Positions 8,112-17,290 of a stretch of 47,003 bases of DNA are shown piece after piece. A program made the position numbers and the translations under genes. The notes beneath the pieces are model-generated. The model saw only the letters and a program-made list of their open reading frames with translations. It did not search any database and was not told the DNA's origin. The stretch comes from Puniceibacterium sp. IMCC21224 (GTDB lineage Bacteria > Pseudomonadota > Alphaproteobacteria > Rhodobacterales > Rhodobacteraceae), in the NCBI RefSeq assembly GCF_001038505.1, contig NZ_LDPY01000008.1, positions 1 to 47,003 of the forward strand. The letters run 5' to 3'. Numbering within the stretch: the stretch's first letter is position 1; every line of letters begins with the position of its first letter.

Positions 8112-9541
8112 TGCCCGCACCGGCGCACCGGCCGGGATCGGACCACCGCCGGAACGACAGAAAGACCCGCGTGACACATTCCACCGTCAGGACACCTGCC
8201 GTGCCCTTGCCTGTTGGGGCCTGTCGTCCCGCAGCCTTACGCGCCGCGCCTCCGGCTTTGCCCGTTGCGGTGGTCCTTGTGGTGTCGCTGGCCGTGTCGG
8301 CCGCAGCCCAGTCCTATGGCACCGATGGCATCCAGCTTTCCCTCGGGCTCGCGCTGCGCACCGAGGTCGAAGACAACAGTGCGCTCGATCGCGACAGCGC
8401 CGGACCGACCTCGGAAGCAAACGCCAGACTGTCGCTCGGCCTTCTTAGCGAAACCCGGACCGAACGCCTGTCCCTGGATTTCAGCGGCACGCTCGGTGTG
8501 ATCGATACCCCGGATGACACATCGCAAATCAACGGCTTCAAGGATCCGGGCGTTTCATTGTCCTATGGCCGCACCAGCGCCGCCGCGCGATTGGGGCTGA
8601 GCGCCTCGCTGCGTGAATCTAGGCTGAGCCGGGATTATTTCGACATCAACGAATTTGACGAAGGAACAACCGGCACTGACGGGACCGCTCTGGGCATCAT
8701 CGACGTGGTCTCCGGGACCGCCGTCCGCCGCAGGAGCGCGGCCGAGGCCAGCCTGAACTGGGGCGACGACAGACCGCTGGGATTCGGCACCTTTGCCCGC
8801 ATCAATACCACCACCTACCGCGACGGGACCGCCAATGGGCTGGACGGTTCCACGCTTGAGGACAGCCGTCGGCGGACCCTTGGGGCAACGATGCGGATGG
8901 ATCTGGATGCAACCCGGCGACTAGATCTCGGGCTGACCTGGAGCGATTTTGAACAGGATAACACGACCGGCCTGCGCGAGACCCTGTCGCTGAATGCCGG
9001 GCTGACGGTGGATCGCCCGCTGGGCGCACTGACGGCCAGCCTGAACGCAGCCAACACCGAAGAGGGCGAACGCTATGGCGCCACGCTAGATCGGTCTCTG
9101 GCTCTGCCGCTGGGGCAGGTATCCGGGCAGATAGGTCTGAGCAGAAGTGTCGATGGCCAGACCTACCTGAACGGCGGACTGAATCTGCGCCGCGATCTGG
9201 CACGGGGAGCGCTGAATTTTGGACTGTCTCGCACCGTCTCTTCCAGCGATGCGGACGACACGGAGCAGCTCAACACCCGCGCCTCGCTGGGACTGACACA
9301 GGAACTGACGCCACTGTCACGGGTCCGGTTCGGTGTGAACCTGAGCAAAGCCGAGGAAACCGCGACGGGCGCAGAGACACTGAGCGGTGAGGTCGGCGCC
9401 AGCTTGAGCCATGACTTTACCAGCGACTGGACCTTGGAAACCGGCTACAGCCACCGTATCCGCAACGAGGACAGCCAAGGCGCAGCACATTCCAACCGGG
9501 TCTTTCTGGAATTGCGCCGGACCTTTCTCACCCGCTTCTGA
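8111..9541 (+). CDS. outer-membrane beta-barrel protein of the EPS export system
   Basis: A protein of up to 476 residues, probably the outer-membrane pore partner of the export protein upstream, with which it overlaps (TGATG). Seen: an N-terminal hydrophobic export signal (PVAVVLVVSLAVSAAAQ), then a long series of alternating polar/hydrophobic strands (for example RLSLDFSGTLGVI, ARLGLSASLRESRL, RRLDLGLTWSDF) and a final Phe, the usual ending of barrel proteins. It resembles the outer-membrane beta-barrel of PEP-CTERM EPS loci (TIGR03016-like), but I rank this as likely rather than certain. The stretch before the signal core is unusually long (about 50 residues); a GTG at 8171 would shorten it and may be the true start. 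Confidence 0.75.
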   Translation: MPAPAHRPGSDHRRNDRKTRVTHSTVRTPAVPLPVGACRPAALRAAPPALPVAVVLVVSLAVSAAAQSYGTDGIQLSLGLALRTEVEDNSALDRDSAGPTSEANARLSLGLLSETRTERLSLDFSGTLGVIDTPDDTSQINGFKDPGVSLSYGRTSAAARLGLSASLRESRLSRDYFDINEFDEGTTGTDGTALGIIDVVSGTAVRRRSAAEASLNWGDDRPLGFGTFARINTTTYRDGTANGLDGSTLEDSRRRTLGATMRMDLDATRRLDLGLTWSDFEQDNTTGLRETLSLNAGLTVDRPLGALTASLNAANTEEGERYGATLDRSLALPLGQVSGQIGLSRSVDGQTYLNGGLNLRRDLARGALNFGLSRTVSSSDADDTEQLNTRASLGLTQELTPLSRVRFGVNLSKAEETATGAETLSGEVGASLSHDFTSDWTLETGYSHRIRNEDSQGAAHSNRVFLELRRTFLTRF

Positions 9542-9548
9542 TCCGGCC

Positions 9549-10811
9549 TTAGCTGTTTCCGGTCTTGGCGGCCTGCCCTGGCTGCCCCCAGTTCGTTTCC
9601 GTCCCGCGGCCCATTTTCACAAAGATCCGCTCGTAGGCGGCCAGCAGCTCGGGTGTGGTATGCGCCCAGGACAAATCCTCCAGCACGCGCGCGCGCCCAA
9701 GCGCTCCCATCCGGGCCCGCCGGTCCGGATCTTCGATTAGTTCGGCCAGCTTGGCAGCGAAATCCACCGGATCGTTGGCCAGGGCATACAGCGCCGCCTC
9801 ACCCGCCGACACCCGCCCTTCAGTCAGGTCGAACTGCACCAGCGGCTTTTCCAGGGTCATGTATTCCATGACCTTGTTCATGGTCGAGATGTCGTTCATC
9901 GGGTTCTTCGGATCGGGCGAGACGCCGATGTCGATCACGTTCAGTGCGGCCAGCAGGTCTGCCCCATAGAGTGCGCCGGTAAAGGTGAAATACGCCTCTA
10001 GTCCCCTGTCCTTCACATCGCTGCGCACCTCCTCGAGTGTGGGACCGAAGCCAACGATCAGGAAATGCACGTCGTCCTTGCCCAGAGCGCGGATCAGGTG
10101 CTCGGCTGCGCAGACCAAAAGGTCCATCCCCTCCTGCTGGCCGATCACCCCGACATACCCCATCACCGTGGCAGCGCCCTTGCGCATCTCGGGATTACCC
10201 GGGCCGGGTGTGAAGGTCTCGATCCTGGGCGCCGAACGAACAACAAAGACATCTTCGGGCGCCATGCCGCCCCGGCGGATCGCAATGTCGCGGAAACTGC
10301 CATTGGTAGCCATCGACACCGAGGCGGCCCGGAACGTCAGCTTTTCCCACACACGCATCATGCCGTACAGTAGGCCGCGCTTGCCAAACTTGGCCTCGAA
10401 CAGTTCGGGGCAGACGTCGTGATGATCAAACATGTAGCGCACGCCCCAGGGACGGTACCACAGCGCCAGCAGAAAGATCAGATCCGGCGGATTGCAGCCC
10501 TGGATCACATCGAATTTCTTCTTACGCCAGATAAGCCGCGCCAGTCGGAACCAGTGCCAGATGGCCTGTCCCCATTCGCGGGCATAGGCCAAGGCGCCGG
10601 AATGCGCCTCGGGCAGTTCGGGATGGCGGTAGATATGCACGCCCTCGATCACCTCGGACGGTGCGGTCCAGCCCCGGCCCATGGGCGAGATCACCGAAAC
10701 CTCGTAGCCTGCGTTGACCAGCGTCGTGGCCTCCAGCCAGACCCGACGGTCCAGCGGGACCGGCAGGTTCTCGACGACGATCAGAATATGGCGCACGGGG
10801 GTAGCGGTCAT
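9549..10811 (-). CDS. glycosyltransferase family 4
   Basis: A GT-B fold glycosyltransferase of about 420 residues. Seen: an N-terminal acceptor domain opening HILIVVENLPVPLDRRVW, a donor-domain block with GYVGVIGQQEGMDLL and HFLIVGFGP, and a C-terminal DISTMNKVMEYMTLEKPLVQFD region where the donor sugar nucleotide binds. It probably adds one sugar to the lipid-linked repeat unit on the cytoplasmic face; donor and acceptor are unknown. The ATG at 10811 is preferred over the longer frame from 10859, because the family N-terminus begins just after it and CAGGTAG precedes it. It converges on the barrel gene with only a few bases between stops. Confidence 0.9.
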   Translation of the reverse strand: MTATPVRHILIVVENLPVPLDRRVWLEATTLVNAGYEVSVISPMGRGWTAPSEVIEGVHIYRHPELPEAHSGALAYAREWGQAIWHWFRLARLIWRKKKFDVIQGCNPPDLIFLLALWYRPWGVRYMFDHHDVCPELFEAKFGKRGLLYGMMRVWEKLTFRAASVSMATNGSFRDIAIRRGGMAPEDVFVVRSAPRIETFTPGPGNPEMRKGAATVMGYVGVIGQQEGMDLLVCAAEHLIRALGKDDVHFLIVGFGPTLEEVRSDVKDRGLEAYFTFTGALYGADLLAALNVIDIGVSPDPKNPMNDISTMNKVMEYMTLEKPLVQFDLTEGRVSAGEAALYALANDPVDFAAKLAELIEDPDRRARMGALGRARVLEDLSWAHTTPELLAAYERIFVKMGRGTETNWGQPGQAAKTGNS

Positions 10812-10943
10812 CGGTCTACCTGAACTCACAAAAGAACCTGTCTGTTTTCTAACATTCAACTAAGAGAGTGAACCCCCGGATGAAAGCAGGTTTCGCACAT
10901 GCGACGCCCACTGTGACCCAAAGACACGACTTTTCAACGGATT

Positions 10944-11357
10944 TCACTCGGATTTCCCGTGTGCGCCATACTCGCGCAATAGCAACTGGACGGCCTGTTC
11001 CAGTGTCTCCCCAAGACCCCAGCCGTTGGCGTCGGCCACCGCACAGAAACTTTCGATCGTGTCCGGACGGGCCTTGAGGTTGAACTGCGCGTTACGTCCG
11101 GTGCGCCTGCGCCGTGGCGCGGACCGGGTCTGTGGCGCGTCGGCGGCCATCCGGGGCAACAGATCCGGAGTGGTCTCGGGGGGCGTGCCCCCCCTGCCCT
11201 CGCGACTGCGGAAGCCCGTCGCCTCGGCTGCCCTTTGCGTGGTGCCAGTTTCCGGGCGCGTCCGCGCGGGTGTGCCGACCGCCCATTCCGCCGGATCGAT
11301 GGCATCAAAATCACTGATGTCGTCTTCGAAGCCAATGCTGGCGCGGGCACGAGTCAT
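10944..11357 (-). CDS. putative ParB-like centromere-binding protein (ribbon-helix-helix)
   Basis: A protein of 137 residues directly downstream of parA, with TGATG overlap of stop and start. Seen: a charged, low-complexity N-terminal two-thirds (Ala/Arg/Thr/Pro rich, probably flexible) and a compact C-terminal region (about 88-135) with a beta-strand-like QFNLKARPD followed by two helices (IESFCAVADANGWGLGE and LEQAVQLLLREY). That pattern suggests a ribbon-helix-helix DNA-binding fold. By position it should be the partner that binds the repeats upstream of parA and stimulates ParA. It does not look like classical HTH/CTPase ParB. The family assignment is by context and shape, not strong motif. 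Confidence 0.65.
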   Translation of the reverse strand: MTRARASIGFEDDISDFDAIDPAEWAVGTPARTRPETGTTQRAAEATGFRSREGRGGTPPETTPDLLPRMAADAPQTRSAPRRRRTGRNAQFNLKARPDTIESFCAVADANGWGLGETLEQAVQLLLREYGAHGKSE

Positions 11358-12043
11358 CACGCGGCCCCCTGTGCGGCCATCGCCTGCCGCAATCGGTTCA
11401 ATACCTCGGCGGTGAAGGCGCCGGCATTCTTGCAGGCGTTTTCCAGGTTCGAGACCTGCGCCGGAACCAGATCGCGCAGCAGCCCGCCATAGTCGAAGAT
11501 GTCCCGATAGGCGGCCCGTTCAACGATCGGTGTGCCAAAGACCGGGATGCCCGCCTTGTCGAGCTGGGCGCGCACGTTCTTGAGCGAGCGCGAGGCGACC
11601 GCGGCACTGGTCCGCGTCATCAGCACCCCGTGTGGGATCGCTCGACGCGCCATCCGCTCCTGATTGCGGATCAGGCGGATCATTTTGGCCGCGCCCTTGG
11701 CGTCCATTGATCCACCCTGGGTCGGGATCACCACGAGGTCGGACATACCGATGGCATTGGCCACCATCAGGCTGGCGGTGCCTTCGAGGTCGATGATGAC
11801 GAACTGCGTCGTGGCGGCGGCGGCGTCGATCTGATCGACAATGCTGTCCTCGGTCACGTCCGAGACGATGCGGATGTTCTCAGGCTTGCCGGGCAAATCG
11901 GCCCACTGCGAGATCCAGCGTTCTGGATCAGCATCGATGATCACGATCTGTGCATTCCGGCTGGCCAGTTCCGAGGCCAGAAGCAAGGCGGCGGTGGTCT
12001 TTCCTGCCCCGCCCTTGGGGTTGGCAAATGCGATGACGGGCAA
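11357..12043 (-). CDS. parA: ParA-type partition ATPase
   Basis: A Walker-type partition ATPase of about 228 residues that should distribute the replicon at division by patterning on the nucleoid. Seen: the deviant Walker A motif KGGAGKTT (residues 10-17), Walker A' IIDADPER, Walker B FVIIDLEGTAS and the switch region VVIPTQGGSMDAKG. It is short and lacks the N-terminal DNA-binding extension of P1-type ParA, so it fits small ParA proteins paired with a ribbon-helix-helix partner. An ATG at 12076 would add 11 basic residues but has no ribosome site; the TTG at 12043 follows AAGGA at good spacing and gives the conserved PVIAFANPKGG opening. Centromere-like repeats lie upstream at 12150-12345. 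Confidence 0.88.
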   Translation of the reverse strand: MPVIAFANPKGGAGKTTAALLLASELASRNAQIVIIDADPERWISQWADLPGKPENIRIVSDVTEDSIVDQIDAAAATTQFVIIDLEGTASLMVANAIGMSDLVVIPTQGGSMDAKGAAKMIRLIRNQERMARRAIPHGVLMTRTSAAVASRSLKNVRAQLDKAGIPVFGTPIVERAAYRDIFDYGGLLRDLVPAQVSNLENACKNAGAFTAEVLNRLRQAMAAQGAA

Positions 12044-12149
12044 GGTCTTTCCTTTTCGATGACGCCTTACGGCCATGCGCAGGGCGTGGCGATTATGGGC
12101 GGCTGGCAGACCGTTAGGTGAGGATACCCGATGAGCCGCAGCCTGTAAA

Positions 12150-12345
12150 CCGCTAGCTTTGAGCTACTTATAAGATAGCTATCCGTTAGCTATCTAAATA
12201 TGCATCGCGTAATATCAGGATCTGACGCCGGAAAGGCAATCTCATCTCGTAGAAATTCCAACAAAATCACTATATATAGTGGAATATGCAAGATGTTCGC
12301 CATGTCTATAATATCCGATAGCTAGCGGATAGCTATCGGATATCT
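12150..12345. repeat. centromere (parS)-like inverted repeats upstream of parA
   Basis: An AT-rich stretch holding several copies of a GATAGCTATC-like palindrome: 12174-12183 (exact), 12185-12194 (GTTAGCTATC), 12317-12326 (GATAGCTAGC) and 12328-12337 (exact), in two clusters about 120 bases apart. The right pair is embedded in a larger inverted repeat running CCGATAGC...GCTATCGG (12315-12339). Position and symmetry suggest the binding site of the small ParB-like protein, serving both as centromere and parAB operator. Binding is inference. Confidence 0.6.
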
Positions 12346-12374
12346 TTGGCCCATATTACAGGCGGGCAGGAAGA

Positions 12375-14768
12375 TCAGACCAGCGCCGGAAGCGCCGTAA
12401 AGACCGGCGCGGCCGATGCTAGGGATACGCTCGAATGGCTGGCATCGGCCGGCACATCAACCGTAAGAGTTTGGGCGGTCACATCGATTGCGACGATTTG
12501 CACCGTCCCTGAAAATCCCGCCACGGACAAATACAGCCCCGGCCCGTAGCCATCCAGGACCGCGACATTGGTAATCACCGCGCTGCCTGCTGTGGTCTGG
12601 CCGGTTGTCGCAACGCTGCTGCCATACTGGCCCGGTGCCGTGCAGACCCTGCCGGGTGACACACCTGAGGCGGCGGCGGCGCTGCAGGTCCGGTCGTGCT
12701 TGTGCCAGATACGCGCGACATAGGTGCTGTCCGGCGTCCCGGTTGTGAACTCCTGAACATATGTCCTGCCGTTCACGACGTTGTCGCGGAACTCGCGACA
12801 ACGGCCATAAAACTTGCTGTCGTTGACATTCGTCTCAGTGAGCGAGAAGGGCGTGGCATAGCCAAGGACCGTGTTTCCCGTCACACGCAGGGTACCGCCC
12901 CGCCGGTTGGACCGCGTGACCGTGCCACCGCTCAGAAAATAGGCGGTGTCGCTGGCCAGACAACCCTGACGAGTCTGGATCGCGGCAGCTGTCACGTTAA
13001 CAGCCGCACTGACGATCTGGTTGTCACTGACCGAACCATAGGGCGCATTGCGCAGGATGATCGCCGCTGATCCGCTGACTGCAGCATGGATGCGGTTACC
13101 GTCTACCATCATGTGAAAACCATTGTAATCCACGTAGATCGGATTGACGAACGAGCCTTTGAGGATGTTTTCCCTGACGCTGGGCGTATCAAGAAAATTC
13201 GGCGGCCTAGAGGTGTTCAGAGTCTTGGCTAAGTATATTCCGCGCGTGAAAGTGCCCTGGATCTCGTTGCGATCCACATGCAGACCCGACCCGCTGGCAC
13301 CAGCCATGCCCTCGATGACGCTGCAGGTCGCAGTGGTCGAAAATTCGGCCGAGCGGATGATCGTGTTTCCGATGACCGAGACATTGGCCACCTCGGCCTG
13401 GATCACAGGGTTCGAAGCGCGGGTCGGATGGCCATGATCAACGATATAGTTGTTACTCACCATGATGGTGTGGTCGTTGGACAGCGCTGATCCCGAAGCA
13501 AAGCCCGAGGTGGCAAAGAACGGATCGACCCGGATCATGATGCTGGACGCGGTATTGCCTGCGCCGCTGCCATTGTCGCCCCCGCACGAGCAACGGTACA
13601 GAGTGTTCCCGTCGATCAGCACACCGACGACACCCCGGGTGTAGATTCCCTGTTCCCAAGTATGCGACACGCTGTTGCCCGTGATATGCAGGCCGGTCGC
13701 ATAGGTCGGCGCGGTACCGGGGTCGCTGATGCTGCGGTAACACTGGATGCCCGAATTACCACCCAGCACGATGTTGCCCGAAATCATCCCGTCAGCACGG
13801 TCCCAGGTATAGGCGAGCGCAAAGATCCCAACGTCGAGACCAGTGTTATCGATGATATTGTCCCTGACCTCGAAATAGGCGCACCGGGCAGAGACGATGC
13901 CGTTTTTCTGACCGCCAATGATGATCGCCTCGCCCCCCTTGCTGGCGAAGGGCGTATAGCTGCCGTCGATCACGCTGGCGAGTGTCTTGCCGCTTTCCGC
14001 GTTCATGTCGTTGCCGCTGATCCGGAAAGACGTGCAGCCATCCACGCGTACCCCGTAGGAATACTTGCGCAGGCGGCATCCCTCGATGCGGAAGTGGTGG
14101 CAGTTGCGCACGTCGATCAGCTGGTTCGACGCACCAAAGGCTGAGCTGCTCGTCACCGCCCCGCTGACCACCCGGTCATGGGCGACGTTTTCAAGCGTGA
14201 CCCCCCTGATCGACCAGTTGTCGACACCGTCGGCCGTGACAAGGCTAAAGCCCGCTCCCGTAGCAGATAGGTTGTTCTGCCGCCGGATCGTACCGATGCC
14301 ACACCAGTTGACACCCGCGCGTTTCACGATGCTGCCGGAAACGGCAAAATCACCCAGAGGGAAATGCAACTGCACACTGCCACCCGCCGCCGCCACGGCT
14401 GCTGCAGCGTTTTCGGCCGCCTGAATCGCTGCAGTGCTGTCCGCCGCGCCCGACAGCACCGCCCCAAAGGCCACGACGTCAAATCCGTTTGCTCCCGGCA
14501 GCACATACAGCTTGATCCCGCCCGCCGTGGTCAAGTGATGGTCCGTCGCATCAACCGCCGCCACGGCATAGCGAAACCCGCCGGCTTCGAGCGTGCCGCC
14601 GATGGTAGCTGGGGCCACACTGTCAGAATAGCTCAGCGTCGTACTCGACAGGACGTCCTCCACCCGCACAAAGCTGGTGTTCTGGATCCCTAAGAGAGAG
14701 CTGTTCAGCCCGGACAACATGGTCATGAGTTCGGTGCCGTTGATGGGCAGGCTGGGGATGGTCAGCAT
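12375..14768 (-). CDS. large right-handed beta-helix (pectate-lyase/tailspike-like) protein
   Basis: A protein of 797 residues. Seen: an N-terminal region (about 1-95), then a tailspike/pectate-lyase-3-type entry motif DVVAFGAV...DSTAAIQAAE (about 97-119), followed by many short repeats of the type 'IxGNxI' or 'VSNNYI' (for example FRISGNDM, FEVRDNIID, VSVIGNTII), the signature of a right-handed parallel beta-helix, and a separate C-terminal module after about residue 690. No signal peptide is visible, so it would need a leaderless route such as type I secretion, or it stays inside. Such folds bind or cleave polysaccharides. Its position beside the EPS operon suggests a polymer-modifying enzyme or surface adhesin, but a catalytic centre could not be pinpointed. 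The start is supported by GAGG nine bases upstream. Confidence 0.75.
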   Translation of the reverse strand: MLTIPSLPINGTELMTMLSGLNSSLLGIQNTSFVRVEDVLSSTTLSYSDSVAPATIGGTLEAGGFRYAVAAVDATDHHLTTAGGIKLYVLPGANGFDVVAFGAVLSGAADSTAAIQAAENAAAAVAAAGGSVQLHFPLGDFAVSGSIVKRAGVNWCGIGTIRRQNNLSATGAGFSLVTADGVDNWSIRGVTLENVAHDRVVSGAVTSSSAFGASNQLIDVRNCHHFRIEGCRLRKYSYGVRVDGCTSFRISGNDMNAESGKTLASVIDGSYTPFASKGGEAIIIGGQKNGIVSARCAYFEVRDNIIDNTGLDVGIFALAYTWDRADGMISGNIVLGGNSGIQCYRSISDPGTAPTYATGLHITGNSVSHTWEQGIYTRGVVGVLIDGNTLYRCSCGGDNGSGAGNTASSIMIRVDPFFATSGFASGSALSNDHTIMVSNNYIVDHGHPTRASNPVIQAEVANVSVIGNTIIRSAEFSTTATCSVIEGMAGASGSGLHVDRNEIQGTFTRGIYLAKTLNTSRPPNFLDTPSVRENILKGSFVNPIYVDYNGFHMMVDGNRIHAAVSGSAAIILRNAPYGSVSDNQIVSAAVNVTAAAIQTRQGCLASDTAYFLSGGTVTRSNRRGGTLRVTGNTVLGYATPFSLTETNVNDSKFYGRCREFRDNVVNGRTYVQEFTTGTPDSTYVARIWHKHDRTCSAAAASGVSPGRVCTAPGQYGSSVATTGQTTAGSAVITNVAVLDGYGPGLYLSVAGFSGTVQIVAIDVTAQTLTVDVPADASHSSVSLASAAPVFTALPALV

Positions 14769-14994
14769 GGTTGGGAACCTCGGCTATGCAAAAGGAAAGG
14801 GGCAGGGCAGGGGGCCGCATGATCCGCGACAGCCCCCCACCACGGGGCGGATGGGGTGCAGGTCTGTCGACGGGGTCACGCGCTCTCCGGCAAAGTTCAG
14901 TCGAGAGCAGAGGTAAAGGCTCTGATATTAACAGGCCCTATATCCACCGTGCGCCCGACGCGCTGCAAAGACAGACGCGCCCGCCGACGGTCCT
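14769..14994. other. intergenic stretch upstream of the beta-helix gene
   Basis: About 225 bases between the end of the EPS operon (14995) and the start of the beta-helix gene. It contains GC-rich runs (near 14808-14850) but no clear terminator or promoter that I can support. Open frames across it are continuations of antisense frames. Confidence 0.4.
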
Positions 14995-16155
14995 TCAAGT
15001 GTTGGAGGGGGCGGCCATGATCGCTTCCAGCCCGGCAACCATGCGCGGTTCTGCAAAGTTGGCGCACACATGCCGCCGCGCTGCTGCCCCCATGGTACCC
15101 CAACGGGCGCGGTCCGCCAGCATCCGGTCCAGACCGGCAGCAAAGGAGTCACGTGTCGGCGCGTCAATCAGCCAGCCAGTCTGCCCGTCAATCACCGTCT
15201 CGCCCGGACCACCCGCGCGGTGCGCCAGAACCGGCTTTCCCATCGCCATGGCCTCGATCACCGACATACCGAAAGGTTCGGGATCAAGCCGGGTGTTCAG
15301 CACCACATCACACAGCGCATAAAGCGGCACGATGTCGTCCTGTGGCCCGAGAAGATGCATGCGCCCCCCCAACCCCAACGCCGCAATCCCGGCGCGCAGC
15401 CGGTCGGCAAAAGCGCTGTCGAGCGGCCCGCCGCAAATCAGCACATGGGCGTCACCGCCCGCCCTGGCCAAAGCGTGGGCCAACACCAGATGGCCCTTTT
15501 CTTCGGTCAGACGGGCGAACAGCCCCAACAGCGGGACATCTGGCGGAATATTCGCAGGACGGGGTGGCAGCACCGGCACGGCAGCAGGTGCGAACCTCTC
15601 CGTATCGATGCCAAGGTGCAGCACATGGCGGCGAAACCGGCCCGAACCAAGGGTTGCGCCGGTGAACTGCGAATTGGCGACTGGCACCACATTCATCCCT
15701 CGGAACAGGCCTCGGTAGATGCGCCGGTTGAGGTCGAACCGGTAGCCTGAGGAGACGGCGTTCGGCATCATCCAGAACACCACCGCACCGGTACCCTGGA
15801 CCGCGAGAGCGGCAAGTCCCACGTCCATCGGGCTTTGCACCACGACGCGGCTGATGGCTCGCGCACGGACCTGGGTGCGCAGCCAGCGCGCCAGCGCAAC
15901 TTGACGCAGCGCCCGCCGCCCCAGCGTGACAAGCTTGGCCAGACCGGTGCCCGCGATCTCGGGCAGCGCTCCGGATTCCGGAGTAATCAGATCCACATCG
16001 GCGGGGCGGATATCGTCCCAAGCCGGGGCATGCTCGCCCTTTAACAAGACCAGCGTCACTGCATGGCCCCGCGCTGACAGCCCTTGCAACAACCCACCCC
16101 AGACCCGGCGCACGCCGTACCCTTCCGAACCGATGGCCAGCAGCAGGATACGCAT
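14995..16155 (-). CDS. glycosyltransferase family 4
   Basis: A GT-B glycosyltransferase of about 386 residues and last gene of the minus-strand operon. Seen: the N-terminal MRILLLAIGSEGYGVRRVWGG, a donor domain with LLGLFARLTEEKGHLVLAHAL, and the C-terminal E-x7-E motif EPFGMSVIEAMAMGKPVLAHRAGGPGE that binds the sugar nucleotide. It probably extends the lipid-linked repeat unit; the sugar is unknown. An alternative ATG at 16224 overlaps the stop of the preceding GT2 gene (TGATG), which would add 23 acidic residues (GSETDDDTESDTG). Coupling favours that start; protein conservation favours the one given here. Confidence 0.88.
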   Translation of the reverse strand: MRILLLAIGSEGYGVRRVWGGLLQGLSARGHAVTLVLLKGEHAPAWDDIRPADVDLITPESGALPEIAGTGLAKLVTLGRRALRQVALARWLRTQVRARAISRVVVQSPMDVGLAALAVQGTGAVVFWMMPNAVSSGYRFDLNRRIYRGLFRGMNVVPVANSQFTGATLGSGRFRRHVLHLGIDTERFAPAAVPVLPPRPANIPPDVPLLGLFARLTEEKGHLVLAHALARAGGDAHVLICGGPLDSAFADRLRAGIAALGLGGRMHLLGPQDDIVPLYALCDVVLNTRLDPEPFGMSVIEAMAMGKPVLAHRAGGPGETVIDGQTGWLIDAPTRDSFAAGLDRMLADRARWGTMGAAARRHVCANFAEPRMVAGLEAIMAAPSNT

Positions 16156-16223
16156 GGTTGTCCCGGTATCGGACTCTGTATCGTCATCCGTTTCCGAGCC
16201 GGTTTCAGGACTGCCACCGAGCA

Positions 16224-17273
16224 TCAGCTGTTCTCTGCAGGCAGCAGCGACAGGATTGCGCGCCGGTCTTTCATCGGGATCTTGGCGGCCAGCGCCAGAA
16301 CCCAGCGCCGTCCTCGTGCCGTGCGACACAGCCACGTGACGGCCTGCGCCAGGATGACTCGGGCGGTCAGCGCCTCACGCCGGGCTAGATCGGCCAGAAG
16401 GGTACCGTCCGCGAACGCCCCGGCACGGATATACTTCACCGCCGTCTTGGCCGTCTCGTCGGCCATGAACCGATCGGGCGGCAGGTATAGCCCCGCATCC
16501 AATCCGAACAGGTCGACAATATCCACGCCATAGCGCTTCCGCTCTGCAAAGCAGCTTTTCGCGATGCGGCCATAGCGCGCCTGGGTCAGGCTTTTGTCCA
16601 CGCGCGACGCAATGCCGTCGGCCATGAAGACGCGCCGTTCATACAACACCTCGTCAAGCAGCGCAAAATCGCCCGCAGCACTCATCCGGATCCACAGATC
16701 CCAGTCCTGCGCCAGGCGAAAGAAGGGACGGTAGCCGCCGCAGGCCATATAGGCGTCGCGACGGAACATCACGTCGCCATGGTTCACCGGACAGCCCACC
16801 TCGGTCAGCAGATGCTGGGTGGTGACGCGCGTCCGGGTATGGCCGACAGTCCTGCGCTCACCATCCCGTGCGCCGCCGATCACGTGATTTTCGCGCGCGC
16901 AGCCGACGCCGACCAGCCCCTGATCCGCCGCCAGCGCCCCGGCCTGAAGCCGCAGCCGCGCCGGATGGGACACGTCGCCCGCCCCCTGCACCGCCACATA
17001 AGCCCCCCGCGCCTGGTCCACAGCATGGGCGATGGCCGCCGTAAAGCCACGGTTGGCACCGTGAATCATCCGCAGACGCGGATCGGTGTAGCTGTCGAGA
17101 ATCTCGCGCACCTTCGAATCGCGGCTACCGTCGTTGACAAGCACCACCTCGAAATTCGGATGATCCTGCGCCAGCAAACTGTCGAGCGTATCGCGGACGT
17201 AATCGGCCCGGTTGTACCAGGCACAGACAACCGACACCTGCGGGACGGCATCGCTTTGCGCGAATTGGGACAT
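16224..17273 (-). CDS. glycosyltransferase family 2
   Basis: A GT-A glycosyltransferase of about 349 residues. Seen: the family opening VSVVCAWYNRADYVRDTLDSLLAQ with FEVVLVNDGSRD, NRGFTAAIAHAVDQARGAYVAVQGAGDVSHPARL in place of the usual DxD region (here AGD), and WDLWIRMSAAGDF downstream. It likely adds one sugar during repeat-unit synthesis. An upstream in-frame GTG at 17282 sits too close to the ribosome site AGGAGAG, so the ATG at 17273 is chosen. It follows the MurB-like gene by 17 bases and overlaps or nearly touches the next GT4 gene, so all are in one transcript. Confidence 0.9.
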   Translation of the reverse strand: MSQFAQSDAVPQVSVVCAWYNRADYVRDTLDSLLAQDHPNFEVVLVNDGSRDSKVREILDSYTDPRLRMIHGANRGFTAAIAHAVDQARGAYVAVQGAGDVSHPARLRLQAGALAADQGLVGVGCARENHVIGGARDGERRTVGHTRTRVTTQHLLTEVGCPVNHGDVMFRRDAYMACGGYRPFFRLAQDWDLWIRMSAAGDFALLDEVLYERRVFMADGIASRVDKSLTQARYGRIAKSCFAERKRYGVDIVDLFGLDAGLYLPPDRFMADETAKTAVKYIRAGAFADGTLLADLARREALTARVILAQAVTWLCRTARGRRWVLALAAKIPMKDRRAILSLLPAENS

Positions 17274-17290
17274 GATCTTCACTCTCCTGT

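Noticed and set aside
13450..13743. Short open frames inside the 797-residue beta-helix gene on both strands
   Set aside because: All are overlapping shadows of the long, motif-rich frame.
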